This document shows, piece by piece, positions 23,799 to 30,635 of a DNA stretch of 30,635 bases (positions within the stretch are counted from its first letter, which is position 1; every line of letters begins with the position of its first letter). The notes beneath the pieces are model-generated. The model was given only the letters and a program-made list of their open reading frames with translations, did no database searches and was not told where the DNA came from. This DNA comes from a virus. Location of the stretch: positions 1 through 30,635 of IMG/VR virus record IMGVR_UViG_3300013006_000094, one strand, 5' to 3'. Made by a program: the position numbers and the translations under genes.

Positions 23799-25433
23799 TT
23801 ATCCTCTATTCAAACCGGCGAGAGCCAATGCATTTTGTCTCGCTAATATTGTTTGCGCGTTTACAAATTCATCCATGGATTCCCTAGCATCGCTTCCTGT
23901 GTATTCGGCTTGACTTATGTTAGGTTGAAATGCCGTGCTAATTGAAGAAACGATGGTTGGAATAAGAGCAGCTGCAACTCCAGCCATTTTAGCGGCACTT
24001 CCACCAGCACCTAAAGCTTTAGAAACACCAAATGCCTCTGTAAAGTTTAAACTACCTGATACTGCTTTTGATAGTGTATCAAAAGAGAGAGGCTGCCCGC
24101 TCAGTAATGTATTACCGATGGTTGAAGTGAATTGATTCTGGGCTGCGAAAGTAGTATGTTCTTCTGCACTAGAATAATTCGGCTCTCCATTTCTTGGAGT
24201 ATAAACGGAAGGACTGGTTCCGTTCGGATCTTTCCATTCAATGAATCCTGGATAAGGGTCGTTATCAACTGTATAATACTGCTGAATGTATCCTTCGGGT
24301 GCAACAGATAACGTATAAATTGAACTTGGTCTTGGTGATGTCGCTGTCGACACTGAAACAGCGGGAGGTAAAGGAACCGACCTTATCAGTGAATTCAATC
24401 TAGAATTAACAGTGCCTGTTATAGAAGCGCCAGCCGCAGTAACCGCTCCTGTGGTAGTATTTATAACGTTATTGATGCCACCAGTTATCGCCCCAACAGC
24501 TGAATTCAATCCACCAACCACGGAAGCAATTGCATAGTTGGCTGTATCAAACACTCCCTGATTAATAAGATTTACGCCGCACACTCGAACATTCAATGAA
24601 TTAATAAGTTTCTGAACTTCTTTAACGTTAGATACAGCAGCATTTAACATACCAAGGAGCTTGAACAACCCAATCCTTTGAGCTAATTGTAAAAGAGCAT
24701 TTCTCATTGCCTGCACAGCTGTCTTGACGACTCCAGAAACAACACCTTGAACTGTGCTACCAAGTAAATTTATAATAGAGGTCATAGAAATTAAATTATT
24801 GTTTAAACAAGGAAGCGAAGCAAGTGAACCCACGGGATCAACGGCATTGATTATGTTCAATACATTCATGTTACTATTTTTGTCATAAGAAGCTACTGTA
24901 GGCAATGTAGGATTAGCCATATTTCTTTCTACAAGGCTAGTCAATACTCCACCAGTTGTATTACTAACAGCTATAATATCAGTCTGACCAGAATCGATAT
25001 CCGAAATACTTACTCTGTTTTCATTCAGTGTTGTGTACGGATTATTTGGATTGCCCTGGCTCCCAGGAGGTATGCTTCCTGTGGCTGTATCGATCGTTGG
25101 CGCGCCACCAGTAGTTTGACCCTCTACAGGATCTCCGGCTCTACCAACAGCACCAAGAATAATAGGAAGCTGATGATCAGCATCAGCCCATTGTCCAAAT
25201 ACTCGCGAGCCAACTACAAGACCGACGGGAGCAGTTCCCATGCGACCGTTAGCGGCTGAGGTTACAGGCTGAACAACCTGCGCCCAGGGTAAAGCATCAT
25301 CAGGTATATTCGTCGTATCATCGTGACGACCGTAGATTCTAACTTTTACTCTACCTGATTGATGCGGGTCATGAACACTAACTACTGCAGCAATGAAAAT
25401 AGCCGATACTTGACCAAAATTACGATCTGTCAT
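23799..25433 (-). CDS. gp5-like hub/spike base protein with OB domain, no lysozyme
   Basis: 544 residues; its start overlaps the gp27-like stop as ATGA, with GAGGAGG upstream. Residues about 8-107 (GQVSAIFIAAVVSVHDPHQSGRVKVRI, LPWAQVVQPVTS, GLVVGSRVFGQWADADHQLPIILGAVGR) match the OB-fold of gp5/VgrG/gpV spikes. T4 gp5 then carries a lysozyme domain; I see none of its Glu-Asp-Thr signature here. Instead residues about 200-350 are Ala/Val/Gly-rich and repetitive (INNVINTTTGAVTAAGA), and a later segment has PYPGFIEWKDPNGTSP and YTPRNGEPN. The last about 130 residues are Ala/Ser-rich and helical. The needle and PAAR tip are in the next two genes, so this protein should form the spike base on the gp27-like hub. 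Peptidoglycan hydrolysis must come from elsewhere. Confidence 0.75.
   Translation of the reverse strand: MTDRNFGQVSAIFIAAVVSVHDPHQSGRVKVRIYGRHDDTTNIPDDALPWAQVVQPVTSAANGRMGTAPVGLVVGSRVFGQWADADHQLPIILGAVGRAGDPVEGQTTGGAPTIDTATGSIPPGSQGNPNNPYTTLNENRVSISDIDSGQTDIIAVSNTTGGVLTSLVERNMANPTLPTVASYDKNSNMNVLNIINAVDPVGSLASLPCLNNNLISMTSIINLLGSTVQGVVSGVVKTAVQAMRNALLQLAQRIGLFKLLGMLNAAVSNVKEVQKLINSLNVRVCGVNLINQGVFDTANYAIASVVGGLNSAVGAITGGINNVINTTTGAVTAAGASITGTVNSRLNSLIRSVPLPPAVSVSTATSPRPSSIYTLSVAPEGYIQQYYTVDNDPYPGFIEWKDPNGTSPSVYTPRNGEPNYSSAEEHTTFAAQNQFTSTIGNTLLSGQPLSFDTLSKAVSGSLNFTEAFGVSKALGAGGSAAKMAGVAAALIPTIVSSISTAFQPNISQAEYTGSDARESMDEFVNAQTILARQNALALAGLNRG
24458..24465 (-). promoter_or_regulatory. TATAAATA within the gp5-like gene, probably chance
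   Basis: Exact box on the minus strand inside coding sequence, about 660 bases from the next start. No gap or gene start lies near it. Recorded because the motif is exact; likely coincidental in AT-rich DNA. Confidence 0.1.
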
Positions 25434-26668
25434 AGTCCCTCCTCAAATCTACCCTTCAATGCTTCAATGATACAAGTATATCTAGGTTTCTCCTGAACCA
25501 AACCAATTTTATGATGTATTCGCGAAATCAAAAACTTACCAGACATTAGAGGGTCTTCCTGCATATTATTAGTGGTCGCCGATCTATTCGGCAGAGTGCA
25601 ATTAATCGTCACTCCAGCTGTTAGCTGAGTATCGCCAGGAACTCTTATCTTCAATGCATTTTGTAATAATTGAGCTATGTATGCCTGGAAGTCAGCAGTT
25701 GATTCTGGGATGTGAGTAACAGCTCTTTGTGACACGTCGATAGGAATCAGAGATTGCGGTGGGATTCTAGCATTGAAATAACGATTTATGAATCCGGTTG
25801 AAACATCAGTTCCTTTACCACCGTCTTTGTAGCTAGTATCAGAAGTTTGAACATCCTTCGTTTCGAACTGCCAGGTAGTAAAGTTGAAAGACGTTACTCT
25901 TCGTGGTCCACCAAACGTGATACGATCAATAGAAGAAAGCTGCTGCGGAATAGAAAACGACAGAATGTTATTGTCTTGTTCATTACTCAATGAGTTGATA
26001 TTGATAGCGCCAGACTGCTTGAACTCTTTTACAGGCTCTGTCGCAAATCTAGATTCAATCGTACAGAACCTCAGTAGCTGCTCTTCGTTTTCTCTTGTTT
26101 CAAAAAACACATACGATGACGAACGATTCTCTTCTGTTGAAACCGATCTGGCTCTGATCATTTTGATTGCTTCGAATGGACTCTTGTGAGGAACTAGAAC
26201 GTTCTGATTACCTCTGGTCTCTTCGACCTCAATTCTTTTTTTAGTGAATAGATATTTGTCACATATGTCCTTGACCATGTTTGAGCAAATATCATTATAG
26301 CTTTTCTGTACGTAGTTAGTCTTGGCGTACATTGCTTCTTCAGACACACACTTCAGAACATATGTTTTCGCTCTCTGGCTATCCAGCTGTTGCTGATCGC
26401 CGATCTCATATAGAGCAAAAGTGTAGTTGGCTTCTTTGAGGTTTGGGCTTTTGAACGTGAATGTGCAAGTCTCGTCACCAAGCAATCTCAGATTACCAAT
26501 AATATCTTGCGTATCCAAAACCGTAATATCACACACTACACCAGGAGTAAAGATACTCTCGTAGATAGATGCAGACACAAACGATCTGGTTAGATTGAGG
26601 CTTCCGCGCTGAGAAGTTACAATCAGATTAGATACAAGAACATCGCCAATAGACAAACTACCTGACAT
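25430..26668 (-). CDS. Baseplate hub protein, gp27-like
   Basis: 412 residues against 391 in T4 gp27. GAGG precedes the ATG. The N-terminal part (MSGSLSIGDVLVSNLIVTSQRGSLNLTRSFVSASIYESIFTPGVVCDITVLDTQDI in outline) and the F-T-F-K-S-P strand fit the first tube-like beta barrel. Residues about 155-215 (VLVPHKSPFEAIKMIRARSVST, SSYVFFETRENEEQLLRF) are the typical gp27/gpD middle segment ('P-x-x-A-I-x-x-I-x-x-R-A...Y-x-F-F-E-x'). The end (LISRIHHKIGLVQEKPRYTCIIEALKGR) is the second barrel close. gp27 forms the trimeric adaptor between the hexameric tube and the trimeric spike. The immediate downstream OB-fold spike gene strongly supports the call. Confidence 0.75.
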   Translation of the reverse strand: MSGSLSIGDVLVSNLIVTSQRGSLNLTRSFVSASIYESIFTPGVVCDITVLDTQDIIGNLRLLGDETCTFTFKSPNLKEANYTFALYEIGDQQQLDSQRAKTYVLKCVSEEAMYAKTNYVQKSYNDICSNMVKDICDKYLFTKKRIEVEETRGNQNVLVPHKSPFEAIKMIRARSVSTEENRSSSYVFFETRENEEQLLRFCTIESRFATEPVKEFKQSGAININSLSNEQDNNILSFSIPQQLSSIDRITFGGPRRVTSFNFTTWQFETKDVQTSDTSYKDGGKGTDVSTGFINRYFNARIPPQSLIPIDVSQRAVTHIPESTADFQAYIAQLLQNALKIRVPGDTQLTAGVTINCTLPNRSATTNNMQEDPLMSGKFLISRIHHKIGLVQEKPRYTCIIEALKGRFEEGL

Positions 26669-26669
26669 A

Positions 26670-27545
26670 TTACCTCAATAGAGTTTTCAGTTCTTTGGCG
26701 AGCTTACCGGAATAATCGCTTTTCAGAACTTGAATGGTTTTATTTCTCTCGTTGATCTCGTTTTCATAGTCATAAAGGTAAACGGGATCCCAGTAATTCA
26801 GTTCCTCTGATGGTATGTTGCCAACAAGAAGCGTAGCATTCGTATACACTTTGCTCTCATTGCTTTCTTTACCAACAACGGTCATTGTATTGATGCCGGT
26901 GTCTTCGGTCGCAATTCCTGAGGTGTGTTGTATCGTAAGGGATGTTGTCGACTTGCCGCAAACCTGACCGCTACCGATCAACGTTGAATTGCGGTACACA
27001 TTGACAATCTCATCAGTTATATAGTCTGTTCCATCTACATTGTAACTAACAACATTATTGGTCGATCTCTTCCAGTCTATTGGTTTTCTCTTATAACCTA
27101 GAGGAGTGGTTGACTGATAGATGTCACTGTAAATAGGTTCGTAGAATTTCTTCAATGTTTCGGTGATCGAATTGAACTGCAGATTCGAGATTGGGTCCGG
27201 ATAGGAATACCAATTGTTTCTGTAATACTTGACCTTGGTTACTGCATTAACATACGAACCATATTTCTTCACTATGAAGTCTTTGAAAGTCGTTTGATCA
27301 ATGTACCAGTCATAGTAAGGGTCAACGACCTTGTTCGTGAGATATAGAATCCAGCCCATATACTGATCATTATAATAACGATCAGCGATGTTATCGGGTC
27401 TTTCTCCTTCCCCAATATCATACGGATAATATAACACAGGGCTGTTGTAAACGGTATTGAGAACAGCTGCGCGCTCCGTGATGTTACGGACGTAGTTGTT
27501 CGCGTATTGGATTATCGGGAATTTTTCGAAGTATTTCTCAGCCAT
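26670..27545 (-). CDS. 53: Baseplate wedge protein gp53
   Basis: 291 residues against 196 in T4. The N-terminal about 115 residues are the gp53 signature: EKYFEKFPIIQYANNYVRNITERAAVLNTVY, LYYPYDIGEGERPDNIADRYYNDQYMGWILYLTNKVVDPYYDW in outline. The 'E-R-P-D-N-I-A-D-R-Y-Y-x-D-x-x-x-x-W' stretch is its LysM-like element, used structurally rather than to bind peptidoglycan. The C-terminal extension contains beta strands (VDGTDYITDEIVNVYRNS) and a helical end (NERNKTIQVLKSDYSGKLAKELKTLL). gp53 closes the inner baseplate by joining neighbouring wedges. GAGG sits about ten bases before the ATG. Confidence 0.9.
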   Translation of the reverse strand: MAEKYFEKFPIIQYANNYVRNITERAAVLNTVYNSPVLYYPYDIGEGERPDNIADRYYNDQYMGWILYLTNKVVDPYYDWYIDQTTFKDFIVKKYGSYVNAVTKVKYYRNNWYSYPDPISNLQFNSITETLKKFYEPIYSDIYQSTTPLGYKRKPIDWKRSTNNVVSYNVDGTDYITDEIVNVYRNSTLIGSGQVCGKSTTSLTIQHTSGIATEDTGINTMTVVGKESNESKVYTNATLLVGNIPSEELNYWDPVYLYDYENEINERNKTIQVLKSDYSGKLAKELKTLLR

Positions 27546-27560
27546 TTATTTTAATCCTCA

Positions 27561-28598
27561 TTAGCGATTAGGATCTTCTCCAGGCGCTGGTGGTGGAGTT
27601 AACAATCTAATATTTCGAGTTATAGCAGCAATATCGTTAAAAGAGCTTTCTTCGAAATCATTGTTAGTCCAGTATTCAATTTCTTGCATCTGAATGCTTA
27701 ATGTCACAGCTGTCGGAGCCTGAGAACGTTTGAAGAATGAAGGACCAGATCCAGCAGCATAATTAACGTCTACGCTTTCGATAACACAAGGTTTGAATCT
27801 GTAAAGGAATTCGCTAGAAGGAAACAAACTTACAATAACCATACTCGGAAAGGTAAAAAACAATCCATTACCTTCTGAGACCCCAGGAGAAGTATGAAAT
27901 TGAAATTTTCTAACCAAATCCCTTATTTTACCTGATTCTACTTCGTCTTTAGGCATAAGTTTCCAGGAAAAATTATGTTTCTTGAAAGTAGGTTGTTTAA
28001 ACAAAACTGTTTGAAAAGGATTTACAGCCATCCCGGAATAAGCAGATGCTACAGCTGAAGCTTGTGGGGCAGCTGATTGAACAGCTGCAACTGCAGTGCC
28101 TTCTATAAATGATGCGCCTGCTCCAACTATTCTTCCTAATCCTTGTGTTAATCCAGCTTCGCCCGTAGCGGAAGGACCAGTTCCAACAGCCGATTCCAAA
28201 GCAGCGCCAACGGCAGGTCCGAGTGGTTCAGCTGCATAAGAAACGTTCAAGTTATCTTTCAAATTACTTGGTAAAGGTAAACGAACTGTTCCTTCAGATC
28301 TCAAAAATGGAGAATCATTAATTGATCTTTTTTTGTATTCCTGAAAATTGAAAGAAATATAAAAATCTCTATTAGATTGGACGAGATCTGAGGGGAACAC
28401 TATCTGATTTTGAAATTGGTTAGCCATTCCAGCTCTTCTGTTATACAACCTACGAGCATCCTCAGTTGTATAAACTGCTATCGCAGCAACTGCTAAACCC
28501 TTAGCAGCTGATATTCTATTTGCTGATAATCCAACTCTTGCAGCTACATCCGCTAAATTCGTTGGTGTATTTCTTGGTTGGTTTCCCGTTCCCGACAT
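27561..28598 (-). CDS. 48: Tail-tube cap/baseplate protein, gp48-like
   Basis: 345 residues against 364 for T4 gp48. The N-terminal about 60 residues are Ala/Arg-rich (RVGLSANRISAAKGLAVAAIAVYTTEDARR), then YISFNFQEYKKRSINDSPFLRSEGTVRLPLP, an Ala/Gly-rich stretch (residues about 125-185), and a tube-type domain (FKKHNFSWKLMPKDEVESGKIRDLVRKFQFHTSP, FTFPSMVIVSLFPSSEFLYRFKPCVIESVDVNYAAGSGPSFF, PTAVTLSIQMQEIEYW). The 'F-x-W-x-L-x-P-K...L-x-x-I-I-x-x-F...P...V-x-L-S-I-Q-M-x-E' layout fits the gp19-like fold of gp48 and gp54 at the start of the tail tube. The gp54-like protein is on the opposite strand at 29691, so gp48 is the better label; the distinction rests on pattern only. First gene of the leftward series, with an exact late promoter box upstream. 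Confidence 0.7.
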   Translation of the reverse strand: MSGTGNQPRNTPTNLADVAARVGLSANRISAAKGLAVAAIAVYTTEDARRLYNRRAGMANQFQNQIVFPSDLVQSNRDFYISFNFQEYKKRSINDSPFLRSEGTVRLPLPSNLKDNLNVSYAAEPLGPAVGAALESAVGTGPSATGEAGLTQGLGRIVGAGASFIEGTAVAAVQSAAPQASAVASAYSGMAVNPFQTVLFKQPTFKKHNFSWKLMPKDEVESGKIRDLVRKFQFHTSPGVSEGNGLFFTFPSMVIVSLFPSSEFLYRFKPCVIESVDVNYAAGSGPSFFKRSQAPTAVTLSIQMQEIEYWTNNDFEESSFNDIAAITRNIRLLTPPPAPGEDPNR

Positions 28599-28613
28599 TC
28601 CTAGTTTACCTTT

Positions 28614-28621
28614 GATAAATA
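28614..28621 (+). promoter_or_regulatory. Late promoter-like box for the rightward genes, one mismatch
   Basis: GATAAATA on the plus strand (7 of 8), 34 bases before the gp4 ATG at 28655. It faces the minus-strand box 11 bases away, and both predicted starts fall near 28627, so the two promoters would overlap. Confidence 0.4.
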
Positions 28622-28632
28622 CTGGTTGCTTC

Positions 28633-28640
28633 TATTTATA
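28633..28640 (-). promoter_or_regulatory. T4-type late promoter box for the leftward series
   Basis: Exact TATAAATA on the minus strand in the 56-base divergent spacer, 35 bases upstream of the gp48-like ATG at 28598. The predicted start of transcription is near 28627. It should drive the wedge and hub genes. Confidence 0.65.
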
Positions 28641-28654
28641 ATGAAATTGAGAAG

Positions 28655-29098
28655 ATGGCAAAGTACACACAAGGCTATTTCAAACCAAGAAACCCGAAAA
28701 AATACAAAGGCGACCCGACCAATATCGTGTATCGATCTAGTTGGGAGCTTCGCTTGATGACTCACTTCGACCAGCATCAGGATGTTGTATGGTGGAAGTC
28801 AGAAGAAACAATCATACCTTATCGTTCACCGGTCGATGGAAAAATGCATCGTTACTTCCCGGATTTTCTTATAAATACAAAGAACAGACAGGGATTGAGC
28901 GAGACGATGCTGATCGAAGTCAAACCGAAAGCGCAGACAGTCGAGCCTAAGAAACAATCAACGGTGACGAAGCGATACCTGAATGAAGTCTTTACATGGG
29001 GAGTAAACTCCGCCAAGTGGGCAGCTGCCGAAGAATACTGTAAAGACAAAGGCTGGAAGTTCGTCATCATGACAGAGAAAGAAATCTACGGTAAATGA
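28655..29098 (+). CDS. 4: Head-completion nuclease gp4
   Basis: 147 residues against 150 for T4 gp4. MAKYTQGYFKPRNPKKYKGDP opens the family signature. A TnsA-type PD-(D/E)XK nuclease core is visible: Glu31 in YRSSWE, Asp70 in YFPDF, and Glu88-Val-Lys90 in IEVKPK. W46, W47 and the EETI segment before the PDF motif are also conserved in gp4. The protein acts late in head maturation, at the portal or head-tail junction; its exact cut is not settled even in T4. The SD is weak (GAGAAG abuts the ATG), so translation may be modest. It overlaps gp2 by four bases (ATGA). Confidence 0.85.
   Translation: MAKYTQGYFKPRNPKKYKGDPTNIVYRSSWELRLMTHFDQHQDVVWWKSEETIIPYRSPVDGKMHRYFPDFLINTKNRQGLSETMLIEVKPKAQTVEPKKQSTVTKRYLNEVFTWGVNSAKWAAAEEYCKDKGWKFVIMTEKEIYGK
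28870..28877 (+). promoter_or_regulatory. Exact TATAAATA within gp4, uncertain
   Basis: Exact late box on the plus strand in the gp4 coding region, about 218 bases upstream of the gp2 start. It coincides with Leu-Ile-Asn-Thr codons just after the PDF motif. An internal promoter for gp2 onward is possible, chance equally so. Confidence 0.2.
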
Positions 29099-29691
29099 CT
29101 TCATACATTTTTCAACAACTATCGCAGCGCGGCAGAGCAGAAGGTATAGACAGATCCGATATCGAGGACGCGCGCGATTGGTTTAGACAAGCTGCACAGG
29201 ACGTTCGTAATGTCAACCGTCGTCGTATGATGAATGACAAACAGAACATCAAGACTACTCTAGACCAGAAGTCTATTGGTAAAATGTATACGTTCTTCTA
29301 CGATCCGAAACACAAACAGACACTTCCTTACTACGATTTGTTTCCGCTGATCTTCCTTGTTGATTTCAAAGACAATGGGTTCATGGGAATCAATCTGCAT
29401 TATCTCCCGCCTGTGCTGCGCGCGAAGCTTATGGATTCTCTGTATCAAACGATCAACAATACAAAATACAATGACACAACCAAGCTTAAGATCTCCTATC
29501 ATATCTTATCTTCTGCTTCGAAATATCGCTGGTTCAAGCCATGTCTAAAGTATTATCTGTGGGAACAAGTTGCAAGCAATTACCTAAATATTGAACCTAC
29601 CAACTGGGATTCAGCGCTGATGCTACCGACAGAACAATTCAGAAAAGCGACCAAGGACAAAGTCTGGCGCGAGTCGAGAGAAATGATCTAA
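29095..29691 (+). CDS. 2: DNA end protector gp2-like
   Basis: 198 residues against 274 in T4. The N-terminus is polar and Arg-rich. The hallmark lies at about residues 60-115: IGKMYTFFYDPKHKQTLPYYDLFPLIFLVDF, then GFMGINLHYLPPVLRAKLMDSLY, the 'F-x-Y-D-P-K-x...L-P-Y-Y-D-x-F-P-L...G-x-N-L-H-Y-L-P' pattern of gp2 in T4-like phages. gp2 binds packaged DNA ends and protects them from RecBCD during infection. Next to gp4, as in T4 (genes 2 and 4 are neighbours). It overlaps gp4 (ATGA) and touches the next gene (TAATG), so the three are translationally coupled. Confidence 0.75.
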   Translation: MTSYIFQQLSQRGRAEGIDRSDIEDARDWFRQAAQDVRNVNRRRMMNDKQNIKTTLDQKSIGKMYTFFYDPKHKQTLPYYDLFPLIFLVDFKDNGFMGINLHYLPPVLRAKLMDSLYQTINNTKYNDTTKLKISYHILSSASKYRWFKPCLKYYLWEQVASNYLNIEPTNWDSALMLPTEQFRKATKDKVWRESREMI

Positions 29692-30512
29692 TGTTCAACA
29701 TCGCAAGATTTTCGGCTCACATAAATGACAGCGGAACTGTTCAAACTAACAAATTCATCGTAAGAATCCCACCACCTATAATTTTGCGAGATGGGTTTGA
29801 AGTAGTGCAAAGATCAATCGAATACAGAGCGAACTCAGTAAAAGTTCCTGGAGTCGATTTAGACACTCAAAATGTTTCACGCTATGGTGTGGGTCCATCA
29901 CAGAAATTTCCAACCAATGTTAACTTCACGGATGTTGATATCAACTTCCTTGATACGAATGGTAATTATATTTGGAAGTATTTTGCGAAATGGATGAACG
30001 GAATATTTGACTATACTGGAGTGAGTGGGGGAAATGAACCTAGTTATAAAGTTGAATACAAAAAATACTATCAGACAAATATTGAAATATTTGTTTTTGA
30101 TAATGCCGGTCGTCAAACCAACGCTATCATTTTGAAAGAAGCTTTTCCGATTTCGTTGAGTGATGTTAGTTTGTTATGGAGCGAAAATAATCGTCTGTAT
30201 GAATTCAGTGTAAGATTTTCATTCAGAGAATGGTTTTACAGTGGTTATAATATTGGTGTATATGACTCTCGTGAAACTATAGGTCCTGGACAAACAGCAC
30301 AAGTAGTTCCTAATCCAATCGAATCGCCAAGAATGCGAGATGAAGGTAGAATTAATCCTGGAGGATTCAATGCTGAAGCTCAACAGCGACGTAAAGAAAA
30401 TTTCGCTCAACGAGGAAGAAATAACGGGTTTTATTCGCCAGAGCAACAAATAGTATTCGAAAGTCTTGAACAGGCGGAAAACAACATAGCTGGCGGAGCC
30501 GCTGGTCGATAA
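29691..30512 (+). CDS. 54: Tail-tube initiator/baseplate protein, gp54-like
   Basis: 273 residues against 320 for T4 gp54. Residues about 14-205 carry a tube-type domain: GTVQTNKFIVRIPPP, VERSIEYRANSVKVPGVDL-like strand, then FPTNVNFTDVDINFLDTNGNYIWKYFAKWMNGIFDYTG, KKYYQTNIEIFVFDNAG, LKEAFPISLSDVSLLWSENNRLYEFSVRFSFREW. The layout (N-F-x-V-x-I...V-P-G-x-x...F-L-x-D-x-x...W-x-x-W-x-N) matches the gp19-like fold shared by gp54, gp48 and the tail tube protein. Its place after gp2 and before a gp26-like gene favours gp54, but the tail tube itself cannot be fully excluded. The last about 70 residues are Gln/Arg/Glu-rich and probably disordered. Begins at the gp2 stop (TAATG). Confidence 0.6.
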   Translation: MFNIARFSAHINDSGTVQTNKFIVRIPPPIILRDGFEVVQRSIEYRANSVKVPGVDLDTQNVSRYGVGPSQKFPTNVNFTDVDINFLDTNGNYIWKYFAKWMNGIFDYTGVSGGNEPSYKVEYKKYYQTNIEIFVFDNAGRQTNAIILKEAFPISLSDVSLLWSENNRLYEFSVRFSFREWFYSGYNIGVYDSRETIGPGQTAQVVPNPIESPRMRDEGRINPGGFNAEAQQRRKENFAQRGRNNGFYSPEQQIVFESLEQAENNIAGGAAGR

Positions 30513-30534
30513 ACATTAACAATGGAGTTATATT

Positions 30535-30635
30535 ATGCCACTACCTAAAATTAAACACCCAATTTACGAATTTCATATTCCATCATCTGGTTTCGATCGT
30601 AAGAAAGTAGAGCCTTTCCGCCCGTTCCTAGTCAA
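30535..30635 (+). CDS. 26: Baseplate hub protein, gp26-like (partial, runs off right edge)
   Basis: 33 codons visible before the window ends. GGAG sits seven bases before the ATG. The start reads MPLPKIKHPIYEFHIPSSG and then FRPFLV: the 'L-P-x-x-x-x-P-x-Y...x-P-S-(S/T)...x-R-P-F-L-V' opening of the T4 gp26 baseplate hub family. The rest is off the edge, so the call relies on this opening and on position after the gp54-like gene. Confidence 0.65.
   Translation, partial: MPLPKIKHPIYEFHIPSSGFDRKKVEPFRPFLV

Noticed and set aside
28741-29070. ORFs in other frames over gp4
   Set aside because: The gp4 frame shows conserved nuclease residues; the others show none.
1-30635. tRNA genes, mobile elements, homing endonucleases, defence or metabolic genes
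   Set aside because: Looked for on both strands and not seen; coding space is almost fully accounted for by structural genes.

Overview
The window is part of the late (virion) region of a contractile-tailed phage of the T4 superfamily. Most of it encodes the baseplate and the fibres attached to it. The wedge and hub genes (gp53, gp25, gp6, gp8, plus a gp27/gp5-like hub and spike set) occur in an order resembling T4-like phages of marine bacteria and alphaproteobacteria. Several proteins look like those of the cyanophage/marine branch rather than coliphage T4: a very large gp8, a DUF4815-type protein, a CBM-like repeat protein and N/S/T-rich beta fibres. The DNA is AT-rich. The host cannot be named from this sequence.

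Layout. From 28598 down to 1 everything is on the minus strand, tightly packed with 1-4 base overlaps or a few bases between genes. In order of transcription: gp48-like tube cap (28598-27561), gp53 wedge (27545-26670), gp27-like hub (26668-25430), gp5-like OB-fold spike base without a lysozyme (25433-23799), beta-helical needle (23796-23008), PAAR tip (22998-22738), gp25 (22733-22311), gp6 (22310-20487), a gp7-like wedge candidate (20487-18259), an enlarged gp8 (18206-14295), a DUF4815-type giant (14285-9366), an 835-residue partner (9321-6814) and a 71-residue coiled-coil protein (6809-6594). Then come fibre-like and accessory virion proteins (6591-444), including a 35-codon fibre-head fragment missed by length-based gene calling (1376-1269). 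A tandem-repeat CBM-like protein runs off the left edge (413-1).

From 28655 to the right edge the genes are on the plus strand: gp4-like head-completion nuclease, gp2-like DNA end protector, gp54-like tube initiator, and the start of a gp26-like hub protein. The strand switch is a 56-bp spacer with a T4-type late promoter box (TATAAATA) on the minus strand and a one-mismatch box on the plus strand. Another exact box lies in the 52-bp spacer before gp8, so T4-like late transcription is likely.

How the parts fit together: gp27/gp5/needle/PAAR form the central hub and spike; gp25, gp53, gp6, gp7-like and gp8 form the wedges; gp48/gp54 cap and start the tail tube; the proteins from 14285 to 1 probably decorate the baseplate rim and carry host recognition. 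gp4 and gp2 act on head completion and DNA ends. I see no RNA gene, mobile element, CRISPR array, defence system or metabolic gene. This is mostly a conventional structural region. The points of interest are domain shuffling among the beta-rich proteins, repeat expansion, a possibly decayed copper-fold domain, and the facing promoters at the strand switch.
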